This document shows, in pieces, positions 40,427 through 50,264 of a stretch of DNA of 64,000 nt. The DNA lies in assembly GCA_963827335.1 (NCBI GenBank), contig CAWHAP010000015.1, positions 558,001 through 622,000 of the forward strand. The letters are read 5' to 3'. The notes below the pieces were generated by a model. It had not been told where the DNA came from, did no database searches, and saw only the letters and a program-made list of their open reading frames with translations. Source of the stretch: DASQMT01 sp963827335. Its GTDB lineage: Bacteria > Actinomycetota > Thermoleophilia > Solirubrobacterales > Solirubrobacteraceae. A program made the translations under genes and the position numbers. The first letter of the stretch is position 1, and every line of letters starts with the position of its first letter.

Positions 40427-41728
40427 ATGCAACTCCTGTTCGACAACATCGACCAGCCCGGCCTGCACACGCTGGCGGTCTACCGCGACGAGCGGGGCGG
40501 CTACGCGATGCTCGAGCGCGCGCTCGACATGGAGCCCGCCGACGTGCTCTCCGAGCTGCAGGCCTCGGGCCTGCGCGGCCGCGGCGGCGCCGGCTTCGCG
40601 ATGGGCGTCAAGGCGTCGTTCCTGCCCAAGGGCGACATGGACAAGTACGTGGTCTGCAACGCGGACGAGTCCGAGCCGGGCACGTTCAAGGACCGCGAGC
40701 TGATGCAGAAGAACCCGCACCTGCTGATCGAGGGGCTGGCCATCGCCGCCCACGCGGTGGGCGCGAACAAGGCCTTCATCTTCATCCGCGGCGAGTACGC
40801 CTACGTGGCGGACATCCTCGAGGCGGCGCTCGTCGAGGCCAAGGCCGCGAACCTGCTCGGCGCGCTCGACCTGTGGGTCCACCGCGGCGCGGGCGCCTAC
40901 ATCTGCGGCGAGGAGACCGCGCTGCTCGACGCGCTCGAGGGCAAGCGCGGCAACCCGCGCCTGAAGCCGCCGTTCCCCGCGGTCCAGGGCCTCTACCAGG
41001 GGCCGACGCTGATCAACAACGTCGAGACGCTGATGAACGCCCCGATCATCCTGCGGATGGGCGGCGGGGAGTTCGCGAAGATCGGCGTCGAGCGCTCGTC
41101 GGGCACGAAGGTCGTCTCCGTGTCGGGCTGCGTGGAGCGGCCGGGCAACTACGAGATCGAGCTGGGCGTCCCGTCGCGGGAGATCATCTACGGCCTCGCC
41201 GGCGGCCCGGGCGAGGGCCGCACGATCAAGTTCTGGTTCCCCGGCGGCTCGAGCGCGCCCGTGCTGCCCGGCACCGACGAGTTCCTCGACCTGCCCTACG
41301 ACTTCGACTCGATGGCCAAGGCAGGCTCGATGCTCGGCTCCGGCGCCATCATCGTCGTCGACGACACCGTGCCGGTCGTCGACGTGGCGCTCAAGACGGC
41401 GAAGTTCTACCGCCACGAGTCCTGCGGGAAGTGCACGCCCTGCCGCGAGGGCACGAACTGGACCGTGAAGATGCTCGAGCGCATCGACAGCGGCGAGGCC
41501 ACGCCGATGGACCTCGACATCATGGCCTCGATCTGCGACCAGATCATGGGCAACTGCCTGTGCGTGCTGGGCGACGCGATGGCCATGCCGATCGCCTCGA
41601 TGATCAAGCACTTCCGCCCGGAGTTCGAGGCCCACATCGAGGCGGCGCGCGAGCGCAACGGGCTCGGCGCGGCGATCCCCCAGCTCAACCGCGACGAGCA
41701 CGCCGGCCCGACGCCGGTCCTGACCTGA
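40427..41728 (+). CDS. nuoF: NADH-quinone oxidoreductase subunit F (NADH-binding)
   Basis: 433 aa. FMN and NADH binding: SGLRGRGGAGFAMGVKASF, NADESEPGTFKDRELM and GAYICGEETALLDALEGKRG. The N3 [4Fe-4S] ligands are in ESCGKCTPCREGT plus a later Cys in MGNCLCVLGD. It accepts hydride from NADH at the tip of the peripheral arm. It starts 4 bases after nuoE. Confidence 0.97.
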   Translation: MQLLFDNIDQPGLHTLAVYRDERGGYAMLERALDMEPADVLSELQASGLRGRGGAGFAMGVKASFLPKGDMDKYVVCNADESEPGTFKDRELMQKNPHLLIEGLAIAAHAVGANKAFIFIRGEYAYVADILEAALVEAKAANLLGALDLWVHRGAGAYICGEETALLDALEGKRGNPRLKPPFPAVQGLYQGPTLINNVETLMNAPIILRMGGGEFAKIGVERSSGTKVVSVSGCVERPGNYEIELGVPSREIIYGLAGGPGEGRTIKFWFPGGSSAPVLPGTDEFLDLPYDFDSMAKAGSMLGSGAIIVVDDTVPVVDVALKTAKFYRHESCGKCTPCREGTNWTVKMLERIDSGEATPMDLDIMASICDQIMGNCLCVLGDAMAMPIASMIKHFRPEFEAHIEAARERNGLGAAIPQLNRDEHAGPTPVLT

Positions 41729-44265
41729 TGCCGCGCCCCGACGTCAAGCTGATCACGTTCACGATCGACGGCCGCGAGGTCACTGCGCCGGAGAACGCGA
41801 TGCTCGTCGACGCCGCCAAGCTGGGCGACACCGAGATCCCGGTCTTCTGCTACGAGCCGAAGCTCGGCCAGCCCGTCGGCGCGTGCCGCATGTGCCTCGT
41901 GGAGATCGAGGGCATCCCGAAGCTGCAGACCGGCTGCTCCACGCCGGTCAAGGACGGCATGGTCGTCCACACGCAGACGCAGCGCGTGCACGAGGCGCAG
42001 CGCGCGGTGGTCGAGTTCCTGCTCATCAACCACCCGCTCGACTGCCCGGTCTGCGACAAGGGCGGCGAGTGCCCGCTGCAGGACATCACCTACGGCTGGG
42101 GTCCCGGCACCTCGCGCTTCATCGAGCCCAAGCGCCACTTCCGCAAGCCGCTCGAGCTGTCGCCGCTGATCGCCATCGATCGCGAGCGCTGCATCCTCTG
42201 CTACCGCTGCGTGCGCTTCTCGCAGGAGATCTCCGAGGACTACCAGCTGATCCTCTCCGAGCGCGGCGCGCACTCCTACGTGTCGACGTTCGACGGCCAT
42301 CCGTACGTCGCGCCGTTCACGGGCAACATCGTCGAGCTGTGCCCGGTCGGCGCGCTCACCTCGACCGCGTACCGCTTCCGCGCGCGCCCGTGGGACATCG
42401 AGGGCGCCGGCACGATCTGCATGCAGTGCCCGGGTCAGTGCAACGTCGAGCTCACGGTGCGCGACGACCGCGTCATGCGCGTGCTCGCCCGCGACCACGA
42501 CGAGGTCGACGACGGCTGGCTGTGCGACAAGGGCCGCTACGCCTACCAGTCGGCCACGGTCGACGAGCGCATCGTCCAGCCGCTCGTGCGCGAGGGCGGC
42601 ACCCTGATGCCGGCGAGCTGGGAGAAGGCGCTGGACGCCGCCGCCTCCGCGCTCAGGCGGGCGGGCGGCAAGGCCGCCGCGCTGGCCGCCGGCGAGACGA
42701 CGAACGAGGAGGCCTTCCTCGTCCAGCGGCTGTTCCGCGAGGGGCTCGGCTCCGGGCACCTGAGCGCGCGCCCCGGCGGCGAGCTGCCGCGCGAGCTCGG
42801 CGCCGCGCTCGCCGACCCGGCGCTGCAGGCGACCGTGCCCGACCTCGAGTTCGCCCACGCGGTGCTGGCGATCGACTGCGACCCGATCGACCACGCGCCG
42901 ATCCTCGACCTGCGCCTGCGCAAGGGCATCCGGCGCCGGCGCGTGCGCCTCGCCGTGGCCTCCGGGCGCCCGTCGGCCCTGGACCCGAACGCCGAGACCG
43001 TGCTGCGGATCGCGCCCGGCACGGGCGAGGCGCTGCTCGTCGGCCTCGCCGCCGCGCTCGGCGACGACGAGGGCACGCTCGGCGGCGCCGCGACCGCCGC
43101 CGGCTCCAGCGCCGCGGCCGTGCGCGACCTCGCGCGCTTCCTCGCCGACGCGGGCACGGACGTCGTGATCCTCTACGGCGAGCGGCTCGTCTCGGGCGAG
43201 CGCGGCGCCCAGGCCGCGCGCGCGCTGCTCAACCTCGCCACCGCGCTCGGCCTCGCCGGGCGCGACGGCGCCGGCCTGCTCGAGATCCCCAGCTCGGCGA
43301 ACGGGCGCGGCCTGCGCGAGGCGGGCTTCGCGGCGACCCACGGCCCGGGCTACGCACCGGTCGAGGAGCCCGGCCTGGACGCGGGGGCGATCGCGGACGG
43401 GCTCGCGGACGGCACGCTGTCCACGCTCTACCTGCTCCACAGCGACCCGCTGCGCACGCATCCGGACCGTGCGCGCTGGGAGGCGGCGCTCGGCGCCGCC
43501 CAGCACGTGATCGCGCACGCGTCGTTCCTGACCGAGACGGTGCGCGAGCACGCGACGGTCGTCTTCCCGGCCGAGGCCTATCCCGAGAAGGAGGGCACGA
43601 CCGTGCACCCGGACGGGCGCGTGCAGCGCGTCCGCATCGCGGTGGCGCGGCGGCGCCCCGAGGGCGCGCCGCCCGGCGGCGGCGTGCGCGCCGGCTGGCA
43701 GGTCATCGCGGACGTCGCGCAGCGCGCCGGGCACGACCTCGGCGTGATCGCCGGCCCGATCGCCTCGCAGCAGCTCTTCGACGCGGTGCCGTTCTTCGCC
43801 GGCCTCACGCTCGACGCGATCGGCGGCCGGGGCGTCCGGTGGCCGGCCACCGAGGCCGCCGCCGCCCTGCGCGGCGCGCCGTGGCAGCCGGCCGAGCTGT
43901 CCGTCCCCACGCTCACCGGCGCGGCCGACGGCGCGCTGCTGCGGCTCGGCACCTGGCGCCCGCTGTGGGCGGCCGAGGAGGTCGACCACGCCCCCGTGCT
44001 GCAGTTCCTGCGCGCCCGCCAGCTCGTCGAGCTCGCGCCGGCCGACGCCGAGCGCATCGGCGTGCTCGACGGCGACGCCGTCGAGGTCACGCACGACGGC
44101 GCCAGCGTGCGCGGCACCGCACGGCTGCGCGCGGCGATCCCGCCCGGCTCGGTGTTCGTCGTCGAGGGCACGACGGAGGAGCCGGCGAACCGGCTCACCG
44201 GCGCGCTCGTCTCCGTCGCGCCCGCCCGGGTGCCCGCCGGCGCCGGCGTGGAGGACGGCGCGTGA
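41728..44265 (+). CDS. nuoG: NADH-quinone oxidoreductase subunit G
   Basis: 845 aa. N-terminal [2Fe-2S] ferredoxin domain (FCYEPKLGQPVGACRMCLVE, QTGCSTPV), the His-Cys cluster (INHPLDCPVCDKGGECPLQD), a [4Fe-4S] pair (RCILCYRCVRFSQE, ELCPVGALTS), and a molybdopterin oxidoreductase-type fold with an extra cluster motif ICMQCPGQCNVELTVRDDRV. The C-terminal two thirds are Ala-rich and more divergent than the first 250 residues; the last domain ends ERIGVLDGDAVEVTHDG, a formate dehydrogenase-like barrel. It wires electrons from NuoF towards NuoI. The ATG overlaps the nuoF stop by one base. Confidence 0.96.
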   Translation: MPRPDVKLITFTIDGREVTAPENAMLVDAAKLGDTEIPVFCYEPKLGQPVGACRMCLVEIEGIPKLQTGCSTPVKDGMVVHTQTQRVHEAQRAVVEFLLINHPLDCPVCDKGGECPLQDITYGWGPGTSRFIEPKRHFRKPLELSPLIAIDRERCILCYRCVRFSQEISEDYQLILSERGAHSYVSTFDGHPYVAPFTGNIVELCPVGALTSTAYRFRARPWDIEGAGTICMQCPGQCNVELTVRDDRVMRVLARDHDEVDDGWLCDKGRYAYQSATVDERIVQPLVREGGTLMPASWEKALDAAASALRRAGGKAAALAAGETTNEEAFLVQRLFREGLGSGHLSARPGGELPRELGAALADPALQATVPDLEFAHAVLAIDCDPIDHAPILDLRLRKGIRRRRVRLAVASGRPSALDPNAETVLRIAPGTGEALLVGLAAALGDDEGTLGGAATAAGSSAAAVRDLARFLADAGTDVVILYGERLVSGERGAQAARALLNLATALGLAGRDGAGLLEIPSSANGRGLREAGFAATHGPGYAPVEEPGLDAGAIADGLADGTLSTLYLLHSDPLRTHPDRARWEAALGAAQHVIAHASFLTETVREHATVVFPAEAYPEKEGTTVHPDGRVQRVRIAVARRRPEGAPPGGGVRAGWQVIADVAQRAGHDLGVIAGPIASQQLFDAVPFFAGLTLDAIGGRGVRWPATEAAAALRGAPWQPAELSVPTLTGAADGALLRLGTWRPLWAAEEVDHAPVLQFLRARQLVELAPADAERIGVLDGDAVEVTHDGASVRGTARLRAAIPPGSVFVVEGTTEEPANRLTGALVSVAPARVPAGAGVEDGA

Positions 44266-45293
44266 TCACCGTCTTCGCCGAGGTCGGTTACTACGAGCCG
44301 TGGTGGATCCAGCTGCTCAAGGCGCTGCTGATCTTCGCCGTCGTGTTCCAGCTCGTGCCGGTCGTGCTGCTGGCGGAGCGCAAGATCCTCGGCCGCTTCC
44401 AGCATCGCTACGGGCCCAACCGCGTCGGCCCGTTCGGCGCGCTGCAGCCCATGGCCGACATCGGGAAGCTGCTCTTCAAGCAGCAGTTCCGCCCGAAGGG
44501 GTCGATCGGCTGGATGTTCGCGCTGGCCCCCGCGATCTCGATGTTCACGGCGTGCGCGACGCTCGCGCTCGTGCCGTTCTCCGACACCGTCGACATCTTC
44601 GGCACGCAGGTCGGGCTGTACGGGATCGACCCGAGCATCGGGATCCTCTACGCGTTCGCGTTCGGCGGCCTCGCGTTCTACGGCCTCGTGCTCGGCGGCT
44701 GGGCCTCGGGCGGCAAGTACGCGTTCCTCGGCTCGATGCGCGCGGCCGCGCAGCTGATCTCCTACGAGATCGCGCAGGGCATGGCGCTCGTCGGCGTCGT
44801 GATGATGGCCGGCTCGCTGTCCCTGACCGAGATCGTCCAGGCCCAGGGCGGCGACGGGAACGTCTGGTACGTGATCCCGCAGTTCGTCGGCTTCGTGATC
44901 TTCCTCGTCTCCGGCTTCGCCGAGACGAACCGGCCGCCGTTCGACCTCCCCGAGGCGGACGCCGAGCTCGTGCAGGGCTACATCACGGAGTACGGCGGCG
45001 GGCGCTTCGCCGCGTACTTCGCGGCGGAGTACCTGGAGATCATCGTCGTGTCGGCGCTGACCACGACGCTGTTCCTCGGCGGCTGGGACATCCCGTTCGT
45101 CGACCCGCCGACCTGGGTCGACCCGATCGTCGTGCTCGTCAAGACGCTCGCGCTCGTCTTCCTCTTCATCTGGGTCCGCGCGACGCTGCCGCGCCTGCGC
45201 TACGACCAGCTGATGTCGCTCGGGTGGAAGGTGTTCCTCCCGATCGCGACGCTCAACGCCCTTGTCACCGCAATCCTGGTGGTCGCTTTCTGA
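44262..45293 (+). CDS. nuoH: NADH-quinone oxidoreductase subunit H
   Basis: 343 aa. Eight or nine membrane helices; VPVVLLAERKILGRFQHRYG, GPFGALQPMADIGKLLFKQQ, EIAQGMALVGVVMMA and FAETNRPPFDLPEADAELVQ with GYITEYGGGRFAAYF are the conserved quinone-channel segments. It links the quinone site to the proton pumps. GTG 44262 overlaps the nuoG stop by four bases. Confidence 0.97.
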   Translation: MITVFAEVGYYEPWWIQLLKALLIFAVVFQLVPVVLLAERKILGRFQHRYGPNRVGPFGALQPMADIGKLLFKQQFRPKGSIGWMFALAPAISMFTACATLALVPFSDTVDIFGTQVGLYGIDPSIGILYAFAFGGLAFYGLVLGGWASGGKYAFLGSMRAAAQLISYEIAQGMALVGVVMMAGSLSLTEIVQAQGGDGNVWYVIPQFVGFVIFLVSGFAETNRPPFDLPEADAELVQGYITEYGGGRFAAYFAAEYLEIIVVSALTTTLFLGGWDIPFVDPPTWVDPIVVLVKTLALVFLFIWVRATLPRLRYDQLMSLGWKVFLPIATLNALVTAILVVAF

Positions 45294-45826
45294 TGCCCTA
45301 CGAACCTGGACCGGACGTCATCGAGGTCGTGCGGCCGCCGAAGCCCGGGCCGGTCCGCGGCACCTACCGCGCGTTCGGCGAGACCCTGCGCGGGCTCAAG
45401 ACGACGATGGCCCGCTGGGCCGAGGGCACGCACACCTACCAGTACCCGGAGGAGAAGACGCCCGTGTACCCGCGCTTCCGCGGGCGCCACAAGCTCCATC
45501 GGTTCGAGGACACGGGGCTGGAGAAGTGCGTCGGCTGCTCGCTGTGCGCCGCGGCCTGCCCGGCGGACTGCATCCGCGTGGTCGCCGCCGAGAACACGCC
45601 GGACAACCGCGTCAGCGCCGGCGAGCGCTACGCGGCGGTCTACGAGATCAACCTGTCGCGCTGCATCTTCTGCGGCTACTGCGAGGCCGCGTGCCCGTTC
45701 GACGCCATCACCATGGGCCATGACTACGAGATGTCCGACTACAACCGGTCCGACCTGATCTTCACGAAGGAGATGCTGCTCGCCGAGCCCCTCGAGCGCG
45801 CGCCGCTCCGCGTGGCGGGCGAGTAG
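45293..45826 (+). CDS. nuoI: NADH-quinone oxidoreductase subunit I
   Basis: 177 aa. Two [4Fe-4S] motifs, CVGCSLCAAACP and CIFCGYCEAACP (clusters N6a and N6b), that pass electrons from NuoG to NuoB. The N terminus (YEPGPDVIEVVRPPKPGP) lacks a membrane helix, as usual. The ATG overlaps the nuoH stop by one base; nuoJ follows after 13 bases. Confidence 0.97.
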   Translation: MPYEPGPDVIEVVRPPKPGPVRGTYRAFGETLRGLKTTMARWAEGTHTYQYPEEKTPVYPRFRGRHKLHRFEDTGLEKCVGCSLCAAACPADCIRVVAAENTPDNRVSAGERYAAVYEINLSRCIFCGYCEAACPFDAITMGHDYEMSDYNRSDLIFTKEMLLAEPLERAPLRVAGE

Positions 45827-45839
45827 CTTCCACCACCGC

Positions 45840-46463
45840 ATGGCCGAGGTCTTCTTCTTCCTGGCATCGATCGGCGCGCTCGCGGGCGCGATCGGCACGG
45901 TGACCCTGCGCAACCCGTTCTACACGGTGCTGGCGCTCGTGGTGCACCTGCTCTCGCTCGCCGCGCTGTTCCTGCTGCTGCGGGCGGAGTTCATCGCGGC
46001 GGCCCAGGTGATCGTCTACGTCGGCGCGGTGATGGTGCTCTACCTGTTCGTCGTCGCCTACGTCGGCGGCAGCGACGACCCGCTGCGCACGGCGGGCTCG
46101 CCGAGCCTGCGCTGGGCCAGCGCGCTGTTCGCCGGCGCGCTGTTCGTGGAGCTCTCGATCGCCGTGCTCGGCACGGGCCTGACCGCGCTGGGCGAGGAGG
46201 GCGCTGGGTTCTCGCCGGTGTTCGGCACCCCCGCCGAGCTCGGCCGGCTGCTGCTGACCGACTTCCTGCTCGTCTTCGAGGCCGCCTCGATGCTGCTGCT
46301 CGTCGCCGCGGTCGGCGCCGTGATCCTCGCCCGCCGGCGCACGGGCCTCGAGGACACGCGCGAGCTCTCCGTCGGCGACCTGATGCGCACCGGCAGCCGC
46401 GACGTGCTCCCGGGCGCGCCCGCGGGCACCATGCGCGAGGTGGAGGGCCCGCCGCACCGATGA
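45840..46463 (+). CDS. nuoJ: NADH-quinone oxidoreductase subunit J
   Basis: 207 aa. Five membrane helices, including EFIAAAQVIVYVGAVMVLYL, the conserved pi-bulge helix that couples quinone reduction to proton pumping. A soluble C-terminal tail of about 45 residues follows the last helix (AASMLLLVAAVGAVILA). It overlaps nuoK by four bases. Confidence 0.96.
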   Translation: MAEVFFFLASIGALAGAIGTVTLRNPFYTVLALVVHLLSLAALFLLLRAEFIAAAQVIVYVGAVMVLYLFVVAYVGGSDDPLRTAGSPSLRWASALFAGALFVELSIAVLGTGLTALGEEGAGFSPVFGTPAELGRLLLTDFLLVFEAASMLLLVAAVGAVILARRRTGLEDTRELSVGDLMRTGSRDVLPGAPAGTMREVEGPPHR

Positions 46464-46759
46464 GCGTCGAGTGGTACCTGATCGTCTCCGCGCTGGTCTT
46501 CTCGATCGGCGCCGGCGGCGTGCTCGTGCGGCGCAACCCGCTCGTGATCCTGCTGTGCATCGAGCTGATGCTCAACGCGGGCAACCTGGCCCTCGTCGCC
46601 TTCGCGCGCGCGCACGGCAACCAGGACGGCCAGATCTTCGCGCTGATCGTCATGGTCGTCGCCGCCTGTGAGGTGGCGATCGGCCTCGGCCTGATCGTCG
46701 CGATCTACCGGCGGCGGCTGCCGATCGACGTCGACGAGCTGCGGGAGCTCCAGGGATGA
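46460..46759 (+). CDS. nuoK: NADH-quinone oxidoreductase subunit K
   Basis: 99 aa. Three membrane helices with conserved glutamates in LLCIELMLNAGNLALVAF and MVVAACEVAIGLGLIVAIY, which are proton-path residues. The ATG overlaps the nuoJ stop and its own stop overlaps the nuoL start (ATGA in both cases). Confidence 0.97.
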   Translation: MSVEWYLIVSALVFSIGAGGVLVRRNPLVILLCIELMLNAGNLALVAFARAHGNQDGQIFALIVMVVAACEVAIGLGLIVAIYRRRLPIDVDELRELQG

Positions 46760-48774
46760 GCCTGGAGACCTACGGCTGGCTCGTGCTGCTGTTCCCGCTC
46801 GGCGGCGCCGTGCTGATCGGGCTGACCTTCCGGCTGCTGCCGTCCAAGGTTCACGGCTACCTCGGCACGGCGGCCATCGCGCTGTCGTTCCTGTCGGCGC
46901 TGGGCGCGCTGTTCGCCCTGGAGGACCTCGGCGAGGAGGAGCGCCAGGTCGTGACCGTCGCCTGGGACTACGCGAGCACGGTCGGCATCGACGCCCAGCT
47001 GTCGCTGCTGCTCGACCCCCTGTCGATCTACATGGCGCTCGTCGTCTCGGGCATCTCGACCCTGATCCACCTCTACTCCGTCTCCTACATGGCGTCGGAC
47101 CGCGGCTACACGCGCTTCTTCGCGTACCTGAACTTCTTCGTGTTCAGCATGCTGCTGCTCGTCCTCGCCGGGAACTTCTTCTTCCTGATCGTCGGCTGGG
47201 CGTTCGTCGGCGCCGCGTCCTACCTGCTGATCTCGTTCTGGTACCGGCGCGAGACGGCGACGCGCGCCGGCATCAAGGCGTTCGTGATCAACGTGGTCGG
47301 CGACGTCGGCCTCGTGCTGGGGACGTACTTCATCTTCAAGCACGTCGGCACGCTCGACTTCCTGGGCGCGTTCGAGGGCGCGGGCGAGCTGGGGCGCAAC
47401 GACGGCGACCTCGTCGCGGGCTGCCTGCTGCTGCTCGTCGGCGCGTTCGCGAAGTCGGCGCAGGTGCCGCTGCACACCTGGCTCCCGGACGCGATGGAGG
47501 GCCCGACGCCGGTCTCCGCCCTCATCCACGCCGCCACGATGGTCACCGCGGGCGTGTACCTGATCGCCCGCATGCACCCGTTCTTCGAGCAGGCGCCGGT
47601 GGCGGCCGACGTCGGCGCGATCATCGGCTGCGTCACCTTGCTCGTGGCCGCGACGATCGGCCTCGTCGTGACCGACCTCAAGCGCGTCATCGCCTACTCG
47701 ACGATGTCGCAGATCGGCTACATGGTCATGGGCGTCTGCTCGGGCGCCTACGTGGCCGGGCTGTTCCACCTGATGACGCACGCGTTCTTCAAGGCGCTGC
47801 TCTTCATGGCCGCCGGGTCGGTGATCGCGGCCATGGCCGGCGAGCAGAACCTCGACCGGATGGGCGGCTTCCGGCGCGCGATGCCGTTCACGTTCGGCTG
47901 CATGGTGATCGGCGGCCTCGCGCTGTCCGGCGTGCCGCCGTTCTCCGGCTTCTTCTCCAAGGACGAGATCCTCGCCTACGTCGCCGCACGCGACGACTGG
48001 CACATCGTGCTCGCCGTGCTGGGCTTCGCCGGCTCGTTCATGACCGCCGTCTACACGTGGCGGATGATCTTCCGCGCGTTCTTCGGCGAGTCGGTCGAGC
48101 CGGCGCTCGAGCTCGAGGGCGGCCACCTGTACCACGCGCCCGAGCACACGAACCCCGCGACGGGCGAGGTGGAGGACACCGAGGTCGGGTTCCCCGGCCC
48201 GGACCACCACATCGCCGAGCGCGAGTGGAGCATGAAGGTGGCGATGGGGCTGCTCGCCGTCGGCGCCGTGCTCGCCGGACTGCTGCAGATCCCGAACGTG
48301 ACGCACGTGATCGACACGTTCCTGGAGCCGACGTTCGCGGACTCGCGCTACTTCGAGGAGCTCCACCCGTCCGACGGCCTCACGTACGCGGGCCTCGTGA
48401 TCGGGACCGTCCTGGCGCTGAGCGGCATCGCGCTCGCCTACCGGCTGTGGGCGGTCGACCCGGAGCGCCGCGCGGCCACCGCGCTGCGCGAGCGGCTCGC
48501 CGCGCTGCACGGCTTCTTCGTGCACAAGTGGTACTTCGACGAGCTGATCGGCCTGCTGATCGTGCGGCCGTTCTCGTGGCTGGGCCGCTTCTCCCGCGAC
48601 GTGTTCGAGCGCGTCGTCATCGGCGGGCTGTTCGTCGGCGGCACGTCCGGCGCGGTGCGCGCCGGCTCGGCCGCCGTGCGCGCCGCGCAGTCCGGCTTCC
48701 TGCGCCACTACGCCGCGCTGCTGCTCGTCGGCGTCACCGCCCTCGGCCTCTACTTCCTGCTCGCCGCGTCGTGA
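46756..48774 (+). CDS. nuoL: NADH-quinone oxidoreductase subunit L
   Basis: 672 aa. Mrp-antiporter-like pump with about 16 helices: LLDPLSIYMALVVSGISTLI, KSAQVPLHTWLPDAMEGPTP (conserved Lys and Pro), HAATMVTAGVYLIARMHPF, YSTMSQIGYMVMG and the long lateral helix at the C terminus. A hydrophilic, His-containing loop (GGHLYHAPEHTNPATGEVED) is inserted between the later helices. Distal proton pump of complex I. Confidence 0.97.
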   Translation: MSLETYGWLVLLFPLGGAVLIGLTFRLLPSKVHGYLGTAAIALSFLSALGALFALEDLGEEERQVVTVAWDYASTVGIDAQLSLLLDPLSIYMALVVSGISTLIHLYSVSYMASDRGYTRFFAYLNFFVFSMLLLVLAGNFFFLIVGWAFVGAASYLLISFWYRRETATRAGIKAFVINVVGDVGLVLGTYFIFKHVGTLDFLGAFEGAGELGRNDGDLVAGCLLLLVGAFAKSAQVPLHTWLPDAMEGPTPVSALIHAATMVTAGVYLIARMHPFFEQAPVAADVGAIIGCVTLLVAATIGLVVTDLKRVIAYSTMSQIGYMVMGVCSGAYVAGLFHLMTHAFFKALLFMAAGSVIAAMAGEQNLDRMGGFRRAMPFTFGCMVIGGLALSGVPPFSGFFSKDEILAYVAARDDWHIVLAVLGFAGSFMTAVYTWRMIFRAFFGESVEPALELEGGHLYHAPEHTNPATGEVEDTEVGFPGPDHHIAEREWSMKVAMGLLAVGAVLAGLLQIPNVTHVIDTFLEPTFADSRYFEELHPSDGLTYAGLVIGTVLALSGIALAYRLWAVDPERRAATALRERLAALHGFFVHKWYFDELIGLLIVRPFSWLGRFSRDVFERVVIGGLFVGGTSGAVRAGSAAVRAAQSGFLRHYAALLLVGVTALGLYFLLAAS

Positions 48775-50264
48775 CCGTCCACCTCTCGATCCTCCTGTTC
48801 TTCCCGCTCGCGCTCGCCGTGCTCGGCGCGCTGCTGCCGCGCGGCCTCGCAGCGGCGGCGTGGCTCGCCGGATCGCTGGTGGCGCTCGCCTACGCGGTCC
48901 TGCTGCTGCTCGACTTCGACGGCGGCGCCGCGGGGCTGCAGTACGTGACCGACGACGCATGGATCGACGACCTGGGCGTCCGCTACACGCTCGGGATCGA
49001 CGGGCTCAACCTCTGGCTGATCGCGCTGACCACGCTGCTCTTCGCGATCTCGGCCCTGTGGCTCACGCTGCGGCCGCCCGAGCACCGGCCCAAGCTCTTC
49101 GTGTTCCACATGGGCCTGGCGGAGACCGCCGTGCTCGGCGCGTTCCTCGCGCAGGACCTGATCCTCTTCGTCCTCTTCTTCGACCTGATGCTCGTCCCGT
49201 TCTACTTCCTCGTCGGGCAGTGGGGCGGGCCCGAGCGGGTCGCGGCGACGTTCAAGCTCGTCGTCTACACGCTGGTCGGCTCGCTGCTCATGCTCGCGGC
49301 GGCGGTGGCCACGGGCGTGCTGGCCGCGGACGGCGGCGCGGATCTCACGTTCTCGATCCAGGCGCTCGCGGGCGCCGACCTCGGCGAGAGCACGCAGCGC
49401 TGGATCTTCGTCGCCTTCGCGCTCGCCTTCCTGATCAAGATGCCGTCCTTCCCGTTCCAGGGCTGGATGCCCGACGGCTACCGCAGCATGCCGCTGCCGG
49501 CGCTCGCCGTGTTCTCGGCGGTGCTCTCGAAGGTCGCCGCGTACGGCTTCCTGCGCGTCGTGCTGCCCGTCCTCCCGGACGCGACGCAGGACTTCCAGAC
49601 GCTGATGCTCGTGCTCGCGCTCGCGTCGATCCTCTACGGCTCGATCATGGCCTTCACCGTCACGAACCTCCGGCTCATCCTCGGCTACTCCTCCGTCGCG
49701 CAGCTCGGCTTCATCACGCTCGGGATCTTCGCGCTGGGCGAGTCGGCCGGGGCGCAGGGCGCGCTGCTGCAGATGATCAACCACGGCCTCGTGGTGGCGC
49801 CCGTGTTCTTCATCGTGCTGCTGCTGCACGAGCGCACCGGCACGGAGGACATCCGCGAGATGGGCGGCGTCGCGTTCCGCGCGCCGGTGCTCGCGACGCT
49901 GTTCCTGATCGTGGCGCTCGCCACGCTGGCGATGCCGGGCTCGGCGAACTTCGCCGGCGAGTTCCTCATCCTGATCGGCGTGTTCAACGCCAAGCTCGTG
50001 TTCGCGCTGATCGCCTCGACCGGCGTCGCGATGGCCTCGGTCTACATGCTGCGCGCGTTCATCCGCACGATGCACAACCGGGTCAAGCCGGGGGTCGAGT
50101 CCTACGACCTCGGCCTGCGCGACGCCGCCGTGCTCGTGCCGCTCGTGCTCTGCATCCTCGCGTTCGCCCTCTATCCGCAGCAGGCCCTGGAGCACTCCGA
50201 GACCGCCGTCGACCGGGTGGTCGGGGGCGCGGCCGCACCGCAGCAGCAGGCGGCGGCGCCATGA
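48771..50264 (+). CDS. nuoM: NADH-quinone oxidoreductase subunit M
   Basis: 497 aa. Antiporter-like subunit with GLNLWLIALTTLLF, FLIKMPSFPFQGWMPDGYRS, YSSVAQLGFITLGIFAL and MINHGLVVAPVFFIVLLLHE. GTG 48771 overlaps the nuoL stop by four bases (GTGA). The C-terminal tail is Ala/Gln-rich. Confidence 0.97.
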   Translation: MTVHLSILLFFPLALAVLGALLPRGLAAAAWLAGSLVALAYAVLLLLDFDGGAAGLQYVTDDAWIDDLGVRYTLGIDGLNLWLIALTTLLFAISALWLTLRPPEHRPKLFVFHMGLAETAVLGAFLAQDLILFVLFFDLMLVPFYFLVGQWGGPERVAATFKLVVYTLVGSLLMLAAAVATGVLAADGGADLTFSIQALAGADLGESTQRWIFVAFALAFLIKMPSFPFQGWMPDGYRSMPLPALAVFSAVLSKVAAYGFLRVVLPVLPDATQDFQTLMLVLALASILYGSIMAFTVTNLRLILGYSSVAQLGFITLGIFALGESAGAQGALLQMINHGLVVAPVFFIVLLLHERTGTEDIREMGGVAFRAPVLATLFLIVALATLAMPGSANFAGEFLILIGVFNAKLVFALIASTGVAMASVYMLRAFIRTMHNRVKPGVESYDLGLRDAAVLVPLVLCILAFALYPQQALEHSETAVDRVVGGAAAPQQQAAAP